Shown here: positions 27,039 to 34,311 of the stretch, piece by piece
How positions within the stretch are numbered: the stretch's first letter is position 1
How the letters are laid out: each line of letters starts with the position of its first letter
From: Dehalococcoidales bacterium
Lineage (GTDB): Bacteria; Chloroflexota; Dehalococcoidia; Dehalococcoidales; UBA2162
Direction: 5' to 3'
Length of the DNA: 43,008 bases
Assembly (NCBI GenBank): GCA_016932435.1
Contig: JAFGCW010000083.1
Location: 1 to 43,008, forward strand
Translations under genes and position numbers: made by a program
Notes under the pieces: generated by a model
Seen by the model: only the letters and a program-made list of their open reading frames with translations
Databases searched by the model: none
What the model was told of the DNA's origin: nothing

Positions 27039-28085
27039 CTACACTTTCGCTTGAGCGTCGTATTTTTCTTTCTCTTCCTTGAACCACTGTACGTGTTCGG
27101 AAAGCATTTCCCTGATAGGCAGTTTGTAAGGACAGCGTGTCTCACACTCGCCGCATTCGGTGCATTCGGCGGCTTTCTCCATGGCGCCGTCTACCATTCC
27201 TCCGAAGAATCTCTCGGGTGGCATTCTCTTGAAGAAACTCTTACTTGTCATTACCAGCGATATCGGTATTCCAACCGTACATGGCTGGCAGTAGTCGCAT
27301 CGTCGGCAGAACCTGGTACCGAGTTCGTCGATAAGCTGCTGCATAAAAGTTTTTTCATCGTCGGTCATTTCCTGCGGGCCTTCGACCAGTTTGACGATTT
27401 CTTCTATCTCTTCGATCTTCTCGATACCGACCAGTGGGACGATATCCGGGATCGTAAAGAGATATTTAAATGCAATGGTCGCGTTTTCAAGCATTCCTCC
27501 CGCCATCGGTTTCATCGCGATAAATCCAACGTCATGCTTCCGGCAAAGCGGTATCAGGTCGTCGATGGGTTCGTTGACAATGAAATTAAAGGGGAACATT
27601 ATTGTTTCGAACATATCCGTTTCTACCGCTTTCATAGCCATTTCCCTGGAGTGTGATGTAATGGCGATGTGCCTTATCTTACCGGCTTTTTTTGCTTCCT
27701 CCGCTACCGCGTACGGGCCGTCTTCCAGAACGAGTTTCAGATGTTCCTCTGTACTCACGCCGTGAAACTGGTACAGGTCAATATAATCTGTCTGAAGTCG
27801 TTTCAGACTTAATTCCAAGTGTTCTTCGGCTCCTTTACGGTCACGGGCGCCTGTTTTCGTAGCGATTATCAGGTTTTCACGCTGTCCCTTGACTGCCTTG
27901 CCGATTCTTTCTTCACTGGTAGTGTAGCCGTTAGCAGTATCGATAAAGTTGATTCCAAGGTCGATACATCTTTGCACTACTTCCACCGCTCCATCGTCGG
28001 TGAGTCTCTGGATAGGAATTCCTCCGAACCCCACTTTGGTTACCATCAATCCGGTTTTCCCCAGCCTTATCTTCTCCAAAACCAT
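27039..28085 (-). CDS. Aldo/keto reductase with C-terminal 4Fe-4S ferredoxin domain
   Basis: The protein is 348 residues from ATG 28085. Residues about 1-250 are the AKR barrel: KTGLMVTKVGFGG, the catalytic Asp/Tyr segment FIDTANGYTTSEE, the Lys in IIATKTGARD and the His in YQFHGV. The C-terminal 90 residues carry CRRCDYCQPCTVGI and CTECGECETRCPYKLPI, giving up to two clusters. This fusion is frequent in anaerobes and suggests electron exchange with ferredoxin besides NADPH. The Shine-Dalgarno AGGAGG touches ATG 28085 directly. A TTG two codons later (28079) has ideal 6-nt spacing, and a TTG at 28106 would add seven residues. The start is therefore uncertain. It follows the DUF1893 gene with a gap of only about 4 bp. 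Confidence 0.9.
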   Translation of the reverse strand: MVLEKIRLGKTGLMVTKVGFGGIPIQRLTDDGAVEVVQRCIDLGINFIDTANGYTTSEERIGKAVKGQRENLIIATKTGARDRKGAEEHLELSLKRLQTDYIDLYQFHGVSTEEHLKLVLEDGPYAVAEEAKKAGKIRHIAITSHSREMAMKAVETDMFETIMFPFNFIVNEPIDDLIPLCRKHDVGFIAMKPMAGGMLENATIAFKYLFTIPDIVPLVGIEKIEEIEEIVKLVEGPQEMTDDEKTFMQQLIDELGTRFCRRCDYCQPCTVGIPISLVMTSKSFFKRMPPERFFGGMVDGAMEKAAECTECGECETRCPYKLPIREMLSEHVQWFKEEKEKYDAQAKV

Positions 28086-28089
28086 CCTC

Positions 28090-28491
28090 CTATTTTCGAA
28101 TCTCAAGAAACGCCTGATAAAATTCTTCCGGGTCTTTCTCCAGTGAAAGCTTTTCCATAGGGCACATTTCTTCGCTGTCCGGCCTTTGAATGTATGGTAC
28201 GGTTTCTCCGAAGTGGTAGGTTATACCGTATTTGTCCAGTGTTCCGACTGCGATCTCGCTGCCCAGGGGACTGTAAATCTCCGCACAGCCGGCGAGTATC
28301 GAAAGCAGGGCGGCCGCGTTACCGGTCACCCTGTCTATAATGACCGCATTATCAGATCGGTCAGGGGTTTCAAGGTATTCAATCAGCGGAATCAGCCTGT
28401 CTTTTTCCGATGAAAACAACAGGTTTTCGTCTGAGTATACCCTGAGGGTATCTGTGCTGGAAACAAAATCGTTGTATAAGGTATCGTTCAT
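28090..28491 (-). CDS. DUF1893 (TM1506-like) protein
   Basis: A 133-residue protein resembling the DUF1893/TM1506 family, which has a cytidine-deaminase-like fold and no known function. The recognisable parts are VYSDENLLFSSEKDRLIPLIEYLE, AVIIDRVTGNAAALLSILAG and LDKYGITYHFGETVPYIQ. A Cys in EEMCPMEKL may correspond to the conserved C-terminal motif. It is the first gene of a two-gene operon with the ferredoxin-type aldo/keto reductase, behind a good promoter at 28531-28560. It may therefore assist that reductase, but no activity is known. Confidence 0.8.
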   Translation of the reverse strand: MNDTLYNDFVSSTDTLRVYSDENLLFSSEKDRLIPLIEYLETPDRSDNAVIIDRVTGNAAALLSILAGCAEIYSPLGSEIAVGTLDKYGITYHFGETVPYIQRPDSEEMCPMEKLSLEKDPEEFYQAFLEIRK

Positions 28492-28530
28492 GAGAAACAG
28501 CTCTTACGTGGTGAATATCCGGTTACTTGA

Positions 28531-28560
28531 ATTATAACGGGTATAGTATGGTGTGTTCAA
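28531..28560 (-). promoter_or_regulatory. Promoter of the DUF1893-aldo/keto reductase operon
   Basis: On the minus strand, TTGAAC (28555-28560), an 18-bp spacer and TATAAT (28531-28536) precede the DUF1893 start by about 40 bp. Confidence 0.65.
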
Positions 28561-28753
28561 ATTCATAGGTATAGAGGTAACCTTTTTTCGCTTTATATCG
28601 ATTCTAATCGGCTGATAAATATTGCCCCGGATAGATATTGTAATCTTAAGCGACCAGTGGTAGACTTCAAAATGAAATTCGCATATACGCGGATTAGCAT
28701 ATATGGTTTTATATATATTTTCAATCAGAAAGCGTTGATATTTCAAGGAAGTT

Positions 28754-29768
28754 ATGAGTAATACGAGAAATCTGTTCCCGGTAGAAGCTTCGTTGCTGTC
28801 ACAACGCGCCGTTGAAGAGACTATAAAGAGTGAATATTTTCCGAAACAGAGTGCTGTTACCTGCAAGCTGCACTATCGCAGTATTCATGATACCTACATC
28901 GTTTTCTGTAATGGCGGAGAATACTATTTCAAGGTGTATCGATGCGGATTGAGAACGGAAGATGAAATCCAGGCAGAGATAAGTTTATTACTTATACTGA
29001 GAGATTCCGGAATCCCGGCTATTGAACCTGTGTTAAAAAAAGATGGGGAGTATATAATCCGATTCGAGCTTGCTGAAGGGCAGAGATACGGAGTGTTATA
29101 TACTTCAACGGGAGTAAGATCAGTTGATACGGATTGTGAAACAGGCCTGTTTAATATAAAGCTGGGACGATATATAGCTTCCATCCATAACGCCTGGGAC
29201 AAGATCGTATATCCGGTTGACCGGTGGCACCTGGATCTCGATACTTTCATCGACAAATCAATAGAGTATATCCGGATTTACAGACAGTGGTATTCATTCG
29301 ATATCGATTTCCTCGAAGAAGTCGCTACAAAGCAGGGAGAGGATAAGCAGTATCCTCTTGAAAGATAAGCCTGGATACGGTATCTGCCATGGTGATATTG
29401 CCGGCAGCAATATACGAATCGATTCGAACGATAATCCGGTATTAATCGACTTTGACTTTTGCGGGTACGGATGGAGATTAAATGATTTATCAGTCTACGT
29501 TAATGCTTTCAGCCTGGGCTGGGAAGAAACGGGGATAAAAAAGAGAAAACAACGTAGCGAGGCTTTTCTGGAGGGTTATCTGGGAAATAGGTCATTAACA
29601 GATATCGAATTTGATGATATGTACCTGTTTGTTCCCTTCAGGCGGATTTTCAATATCGGAACGCTCTATATTTCAATGTCTAATACCTGGGGAGATAACT
29701 GGGTAAAAGCATCCCTTGATGAAGATATTGGAATGCTGAAAAAGTGGGTTGACCTGTCAGGTTTCTGA
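28754..29768 (+). pseudogene. Frameshifted APH/homoserine-kinase-type phosphotransferase
   Basis: Two plus-strand frames together make one kinase of about 338 residues. The first (28754-29368) has the N-lobe and linker (YYFKVYRCG with the presumed ATP-binding Lys). The second (29358-29768, +1 frame) has the catalytic core GICHGDIAGSNIRID and LIDFDFCGYG. The natural join falls between about 29330 and 29365, so one base is lost or gained there. The start ATG has AAGGAAG 4 nt upstream. The family phosphorylates small alcohols, choline, homoserine or aminoglycosides, and the original substrate is unknown. Both halves remain intact, so a recent mutation, a sequencing error or recoding are all possible. 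A stand-alone second half could only start at TTG 29358. Confidence 0.8.
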
Positions 29769-29869
29769 TACCTTTATATTCAAGCTAGACTTTTATATTC
29801 TTTTCAACGAGACATCCTTGAGACATTTAACTCAAACGGTATAGGGCCTTTTAGCTGGAAAAACAATAA

Positions 29870-29895
29870 TGGAGGGCACTTTAACATGCCCTCCA
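29870..29895 (-). terminator. Terminator of the orphan minus-strand unit
   Basis: The 9-bp perfect stem TGGAGGGCA/TGCCCTCCA has an 8-nt loop. On the minus strand it is followed by TTATTGTTTTTCC. On the plus strand no T-run follows, so the direction is minus. Confidence 0.7.
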
Positions 29896-29983
29896 TCCCA
29901 GTCAATTCTCTCGAACTCAACTCACTTACGGCTATAATAACCGCAGCAGGATTTCGTTCCTTATGTAACGGCCCTCAACTTAC

Positions 29984-30076
29984 TCAAACGAGTTCAATTC
30001 GAGTTCCGCCCGCCCTGCCCGAAGCAGGGCCTTTAAGGTCAACTTGCCAGACTCCGAATAAAGCGTGTAGTTTCAT
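29984..30076 (-). CDS. Small ORF (30 aa) in the orphan transcript
   Basis: ATG at 30076 has GGAGG (30083-30087 on the plus strand as CCTCC) exactly 6 nt upstream and a start about 42 nt after the predicted transcription start. It encodes 30 residues beginning MKLHALFGVWQVDLK, with a Gly/Arg-rich end, and stops at TGA 29984-29986. There is no transmembrane helix and no run of one amino acid as in classical leader peptides. I do not recognise it. The quality of promoter, ribosome site and terminator argues for real expression. Confidence 0.45.
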   Translation of the reverse strand: MKLHALFGVWQVDLKGPASGRAGGTRIELV

Positions 30077-30124
30077 TGGACACCTCCCGAAGCAAATTCG
30101 AGTGGTTCATACGCTTCGTATACA

Positions 30125-30153
30125 ATTATACGAAAAAAAGGGTTTGATGTCAA
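30125..30153 (-). promoter_or_regulatory. Consensus sigma-70 promoter of the orphan unit
   Basis: On the minus strand TTGACA (30148-30153), exactly 17 bp, then TATAAT (30125-30130): both hexamers match the consensus completely. This is the best promoter in the window. Confidence 0.85.
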
Positions 30154-30224
30154 GTTTCAGGCACGATCGATACCGAATTTCAAGGATAAAATAACGGTCA
30201 AAGCGTAATAATATGTCCATAAAA

Positions 30225-30254
30225 TTCGCATAATTATTACCGGGAATATATAAT
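30225..30254 (+). promoter_or_regulatory. Possible promoter of the NYN-domain gene
   Basis: TTCGCA (30225-30230), an 18-bp spacer and TATAAT (30249-30254) lie 43 bp before the ATG. The -35 is weak. Confidence 0.45.
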
Positions 30255-30296
30255 GTAGATAGAAGGAATAATAATTATTATAAAGCGGGTATTTTA

Positions 30297-30836
30297 ATGA
30301 CGAGTCAATCGGAAAGGGTAATGGTATTTATTGATGGAAGTAACCTGTACCATTCTCTGAAAGGGAATTTTCAAAGGACCGACATCGATATCGGGAGATT
30401 TGTAAAAAAAATCGTTGAGAAAAGACGCCTGGTAAGGATCTATTACTACAATGCCAGTGTCGGTCGCAGAGAAGAACCGGAACGCTACCGCGACCAGCAG
30501 GCATTTTTCGCAAGTGTAGGTGCCATTCCGTATTGCGAACTGCGTCTTGGCAGACTGGTATATCAGAACTGGCCGAACTCTCCTCCTTACGAAAAGGGAG
30601 TAGACATACAACTTACGACCGATCTCCTGACACACAGCTTCAAAAACAACTATGATGTCGGTATCCTGGTTGCCGGTGACAGCGACTATGTGGGTGCACT
30701 CCAGGCGGTAAAAGATAACGGAAAAAATATTGAAGTTGCCCTTTTCGGTAAAGAAAAAACTTCCCGACCGTTACGGGAAGTTGCAGATAGAGTTATTACT
30801 ATTGACAAGCGGTATTTGAGAGGCTGCTGGAAGTAA
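30297..30836 (+). CDS. NYN-domain (LabA/DUF88-like) putative nuclease
   Basis: A 179-residue PIN-like NYN protein. The acidic residues expected for metal binding are present: VFIDGSNLYH (Asp14), KGVDIQLTTDLL and VAGDSDYVGALQ. The final LREVADRVITID strand is typical. Relatives include LabA and bacterial NYN RNases acting on RNA, and the target here is unknown. It has no transmembrane segment. Only a weak GCGGGT lies before the ATG. It appears monocistronic, and the orphan minus-strand unit is divergent from it. Confidence 0.88.
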   Translation: MTSQSERVMVFIDGSNLYHSLKGNFQRTDIDIGRFVKKIVEKRRLVRIYYYNASVGRREEPERYRDQQAFFASVGAIPYCELRLGRLVYQNWPNSPPYEKGVDIQLTTDLLTHSFKNNYDVGILVAGDSDYVGALQAVKDNGKNIEVALFGKEKTSRPLREVADRVITIDKRYLRGCWK

Positions 30837-31026
30837 GGTATTTCACGTTCTTCACGAGGGTTTTTAGTAATAATAGTCAGCACTCCAAAGGAAACATAGA
30901 TCTGACATAGAGAGCAATGGATTCCCGTTACACCTCGATGGACCTGAGGTCGATTATTACCGATGATCTTAAGAAAAGGCCCATACTCACCATACCGTTG
31001 CAAAACGGTATCCAGGAGATTTCTGG

Positions 31027-31046
31027 ATTCCGGCTTCCGCCGGAAT
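31027..31046. repeat. Dispersed hairpin ATTCCGGC..GCCGGAAT, copy 2
   Basis: It is identical to the copy at 15780-15799 over the stem-loop and immediate flanks. It lies in a 284-bp spacer (30837-31120) in which I see no gene. Confidence 0.65.
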
Positions 31047-31120
31047 GGTTGGAAAGAAAGTGTTTGCAGGGAAGACCTAATGTTTGTCAGGCTAATAATA
31101 GACTCTTAGCCATGATGCAC

Positions 31121-31492
31121 CTAATCCGGTTTCATTTCGCCGACCACGAACGCCACCGAGTATTCCCTGGTATCCGAGAGACTGATCGCGAGTTCATTTA
31201 AACCAAGATTGTCGGCTTTTACCCTTGCTTTTCCATACAGGTTCACCACTGGTTTACCGCTGGATTCCGCAGCTATCTCTATCTCCCGCCAGCCTACACC
31301 CCTGGCGCCGGTTCCCAGGGCTTTCATCACCGCTTCCTTGCCGGCAAACCTGGATGCCAGCCTTTCCGGTTTCCCCTTGCATATCCGTAGTTCCGTATCG
31401 GTGTATATCCTGTCCAGAAAACGCTTTCCCCAGCGTTTTACCATTTTTCTGATCCTGGATATTTCTATTAAATCGACACCGTTGGTGAGCAT
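31121..31492 (-). CDS. acpS: Holo-[acyl-carrier-protein] synthase
   Basis: This 123-residue AcpS transfers 4'-phosphopantetheine from CoA to apo-ACP. The family motifs are NGVDLIEISRI near the start (metal-binding Asp) and RLASRFAGKEAVMKALG (Glu and Lys of the active site). The hydrophobic end ISLSDTREYSVAFVV is also typical. The length is normal. I prefer ATG 31492 (AAGGA 8 nt upstream) to a TTG at 31498. It is convergent-free and divergent from the CoA-transferase pair. Confidence 0.94.
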   Translation of the reverse strand: MLTNGVDLIEISRIRKMVKRWGKRFLDRIYTDTELRICKGKPERLASRFAGKEAVMKALGTGARGVGWREIEIAAESSGKPVVNLYGKARVKADNLGLNELAISLSDTREYSVAFVVGEMKPD

Positions 31493-31649
31493 ATTCAAGT
31501 TCCTTTTGCGTTACGATTGAACAGGTTATTGTATCATTTTTACTCTGGTTTGAGTATATAGACATTGGTTCGGTTTGACATCACACGGGGTATTCTGTAT
31601 TCTTTTTTCTCGACAGGATATAGTGGTTATCGGAGAAAGGAGTAAACAT

Positions 31650-32894
31650 ATGCAGGAAAATATTGATAGTGTCCTTGGACCTTACCGCGTTCTCGACCTT
31701 GCCGATGAAAAAGGACTGCTGTGCGGTAAGATTCTCGGAGACCTTGGGGCGGATGTTATAAAGATAGAAAAGCCGGGTGGTGATGCGGCCCGGAATCTCG
31801 GACCATATTATCATGACGAAGTCGATCCGGAAAAAAGTCTGTTCTGGTTTGCCCTGAATACCAGCAAGAGAGGAATTACTCTCGATATAGAAAAAGAAGA
31901 AGGACAGAAGATATTCAAGGAACTGGTGAAGACAGCCGATTTTGTAATCGAATCGTTTTCTCCCGGATATATGGACGGCCTGGGACTGGGTTATTCGGAT
32001 CTTGAGAAAATCAATCCGAAAGTAATCATGGTTTCTATCAGTCCATTCGGCCAGACAGGACCGTACCGTGATTATAAAACTTCCGACATAGTCGCCTGGG
32101 CGGCAGGCGGTAATATGGCAGGCTACGGTGATGCTGATAAACCTCCCTACCATTTCAGTCACCATTCGCAAGCATATCTTAATGCCGGATGTGATGGAGC
32201 CCAGGGAGCGTTGACTGCCTTGTTTCAACGCCATGAGACCGGTGAAGGACAGCAAGTTGACGTATCCGTCCAGGAAGCTATCGTTCAGTGTACCGAACAT
32301 ATAACGGCGGGATGGGATCAGGCTCATCGTATCCAGGAAAGAGTGATGCCGACCGATAAAAAAGGAGAACGGTTGACCCAGATATGGCCATGCAAGGACG
32401 GGCATGTGTCATGGTTTTACTGGGGCGGCGTGATGTCATTGCGTACCAACGTCCCGATGGTGAAATGGATGGAAGCCGAAGGCGAAGCGGACGAATACCT
32501 GCTGAATTACGACTGGGCGAATTTCGGAATGCAGGCCGATCCGGAGGAACTGGCAAGGATCGAGGAACCGACGGCGAAATTCTTCCTCTCCCGTACAAAG
32601 GCTGAATTATTCGAAGGAGCTCTTAAATACGGAGTCCAGTTGTACCCGGTTTCCACGCCTGCGGATATGGTTAACAGCCGTCAGCTGGAAGCCAGGAATT
32701 TCTGGGTGAAAATGGAACACCCTGAATTGAACGACACTATTATGTATCCCGGTTCTTTTTCCGGTACGGAAGTCGCACCTCCTAAACTGTATCGGCGGGC
32801 TCCGCTGATCGGTGAACATAACAGGGAAGTCTACGAAGAACTCGGTATTACCGGAGATAAACTGGATAAACTAGCCAGGACCGGGATTATATAG
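31650..32894 (+). CDS. CaiB/BaiF (class III) CoA-transferase, first copy
   Basis: This 414-residue family III CoA-transferase opens with VLDLADEKGLLCGKILGDLGADVIKIEKPGG, followed by NTSKRGITLDIEKEEG and the catalytic Asp in QQVDVSVQEA. It would exchange CoA between an acyl-CoA donor and a free acid such as a carnitine, oxalate or aromatic acid. The substrate is unknown. The start is ATG 31650, with AAAGGAG 7 nt upstream, and a 25-residue upstream extension is not supported. A second, different CaiB/BaiF gene follows after 22 bp, so the two may form a heteromeric enzyme. Confidence 0.9.
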   Translation: MQENIDSVLGPYRVLDLADEKGLLCGKILGDLGADVIKIEKPGGDAARNLGPYYHDEVDPEKSLFWFALNTSKRGITLDIEKEEGQKIFKELVKTADFVIESFSPGYMDGLGLGYSDLEKINPKVIMVSISPFGQTGPYRDYKTSDIVAWAAGGNMAGYGDADKPPYHFSHHSQAYLNAGCDGAQGALTALFQRHETGEGQQVDVSVQEAIVQCTEHITAGWDQAHRIQERVMPTDKKGERLTQIWPCKDGHVSWFYWGGVMSLRTNVPMVKWMEAEGEADEYLLNYDWANFGMQADPEELARIEEPTAKFFLSRTKAELFEGALKYGVQLYPVSTPADMVNSRQLEARNFWVKMEHPELNDTIMYPGSFSGTEVAPPKLYRRAPLIGEHNREVYEELGITGDKLDKLARTGII

Positions 32895-32916
32895 GAAACA
32901 GAGAGGGTTGAGATAA

Positions 32917-34101
32917 ATGAGTAAACAGTTATTAGAAGGAATTAGAGTTATAGATTTCACCTGGCACCTTACCGGGCCGTTAACGACCAAACACCTCTCG
33001 GACCTGGGAGCGGAGGTAATCCGGGTTGAAAGCCACAGGAGGATGGATATTCAGCGAATGGGACCTACCCTCGGCAGTTTCGGCCAGTACTGCTCCGGGA
33101 AAAAGGCGATTACCCTGAACCTGGCTACACCGGAAGGGCTCGCATTATGCAAGAAGTTGATTGCTCTTTGCGATGTTCTGGTGGAGAATTTTGCAGGCGG
33201 CGCTATCGAGAGAATGGGCCTGGGGTATGACGTGGTTAAGGAGATCAAGCCCGATATCATCATGTGCAGTTCCTGCATGCAAGGTCAGACGGGACCATTC
33301 GCCAAGCACCCTGGTTCCGGGCATAAACTGACAGCACTGGTAGGATTCAACCATATTCTGGGCTATCCTGACAGGGGACCGGGCTGGATAGGCGCCTATA
33401 CAGATTTTATTGCCCCGCGTTATAACATTATTGCCATCATGGCTGCGCTGGAATACAGGAAACGCACCGGAAAAGGACAGTACCTGGATATGTCTCAGTA
33501 TGAAGGCGGTCTCCAATTCATGGCACCAAGTATTCTTGATTATACCGTCAACGGGCGGATAGAAGAACGCATGGGCAATAAGAGTGATTACGCCGCTCCG
33601 CATAATGCCTACCGTTGCCAGGGGAAGGACAGGTGGTGCGCTATAGCGGTTTATACCGGGGATGAATGGGCGAGTTTCTGCGAAGTCATCGGCAAACCGG
33701 AGTTAAAAAATGATCCCAAGTACGCATCTCTGGCCGCCAGGAAAGAAAACGAGGAAGCCCTGGATACCATAGTCAACGAGTGGACATCGCCCAGGACCGC
33801 TGAAGAAGTTATGAACCTGATGCAGAAAGCAGGCATCGCGGCGGGAGTGGTAGCGACCGGCGAAGATATACTGGATAAAGATCCGCAACTCAAGCACCGC
33901 CACACATTCTGGGAACTCGACCATCCCGAGCAGGGTAAATACCGTTCCCAGACGGGCCATCATTTCATACTGTCGAAATATACCCCCGAGATGAAGCGTT
34001 CTCCGCTGCTGGGAGAGCATAATGAGTATGTTTTCAAGGAACTGCTGGGAGTTCCTGATGACGAGTTCGACAGGCTCGTTGAAGAAGGCGTTATAGACTA
34101 G
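32917..34101 (+). CDS. CaiB/BaiF (class III) CoA-transferase, second copy
   Basis: This 394-residue family III CoA-transferase starts GIRVIDFTWHLTGPLTTKHLSDLGAEVIRVE, has SGKKAITLNLATPEG and keeps the catalytic Asp in YLDMSQYEGG. It is only distantly like the preceding copy, so this is not a recent duplication. A pair of unequal CaiB/BaiF genes is typical of heteromeric enzymes such as benzylsuccinate CoA-transferase, but no aromatic pathway gene is adjacent. A GAGGGTTGAG stretch precedes the ATG. The transcript ends at the terminator at 34131. Confidence 0.9.
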   Translation: MSKQLLEGIRVIDFTWHLTGPLTTKHLSDLGAEVIRVESHRRMDIQRMGPTLGSFGQYCSGKKAITLNLATPEGLALCKKLIALCDVLVENFAGGAIERMGLGYDVVKEIKPDIIMCSSCMQGQTGPFAKHPGSGHKLTALVGFNHILGYPDRGPGWIGAYTDFIAPRYNIIAIMAALEYRKRTGKGQYLDMSQYEGGLQFMAPSILDYTVNGRIEERMGNKSDYAAPHNAYRCQGKDRWCAIAVYTGDEWASFCEVIGKPELKNDPKYASLAARKENEEALDTIVNEWTSPRTAEEVMNLMQKAGIAAGVVATGEDILDKDPQLKHRHTFWELDHPEQGKYRSQTGHHFILSKYTPEMKRSPLLGEHNEYVFKELLGVPDDEFDRLVEEGVID

Positions 34102-34130
34102 GTTTGATTATCCGAAAATAGAGAATATGC

Positions 34131-34166
34131 AAGAACTCCGTGAATTCACGGAGTTCTTTTTCTCTT
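34131..34166 (+). terminator. Terminator after the CoA-transferase pair
   Basis: A perfect 28-bp palindrome with arms AAGAACTCCGTGAA/TTCACGGAGTTCTT (34131-34158) runs into TTTTTCTCTTT. Confidence 0.9.
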
Positions 34167-34226
34167 TAGACGTGTCAGATGTAGACACATTCAATGGTTT
34201 TTGGTAATATTTTGCCTGTATGCAGT

Positions 34227-34311
34227 GGGGGAGTGCCGGAACTGGCAGACGGGCCAGACTTAGGATCTGGTGCAGCAATGCGTGAGGGTTCGAGTCCCTC
34301 CTTCCCCACCA
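34227..34311 (+). tRNA. tRNA-Leu (anticodon TAG)
   Basis: The acceptor stem is GGGGGAG/CTTCCCC with discriminator A and encoded CCA. The anticodon stem is CCAGA/TCTGG with loop CTTAGGA. A long variable arm, as in class II tRNAs, precedes the T stem GAGGG/CCCTC with loop TTCGAGT. Its 3' half is the left boundary of the integrated element and is overlapped on the opposite strand by the recombinase gene. Confidence 0.95.

Larger units (their letters stand above)
29856..30118 (-). ncRNA. Orphan minus-strand transcript with long stem and small ORF
   Basis: The unit runs from the predicted start near 30118 to the terminator. Inside, the segment complementary to 29990-30003 pairs with that complementary to 29910-29923 in a 14-position stem with a single mismatch. 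Within this stem a CGGTTA/TAGCCG hairpin forms (about 29933-29947). A GCCCTGC-TTCG-G-type hairpin lies at about 30011-30030. The stem overlaps the last codons of the 30-codon ORF, so translation and folding would compete. I matched no known RNA family (not tmRNA, SRP, RNase P). It could be a dual-function sRNA or a small-protein gene. Confidence 0.5.

Noticed and set aside
29886..30194. 102-codon plus-strand ORF opposite the orphan unit
   Set aside because: No Shine-Dalgarno or plus-strand promoter was found. The signals (promoter, ribosome site, terminator) are all on the minus strand.
31575..31649. 25-residue N-terminal extension of the first CoA-transferase
   Set aside because: The ribosome site AAAGGAG and family alignment start support ATG 31650.
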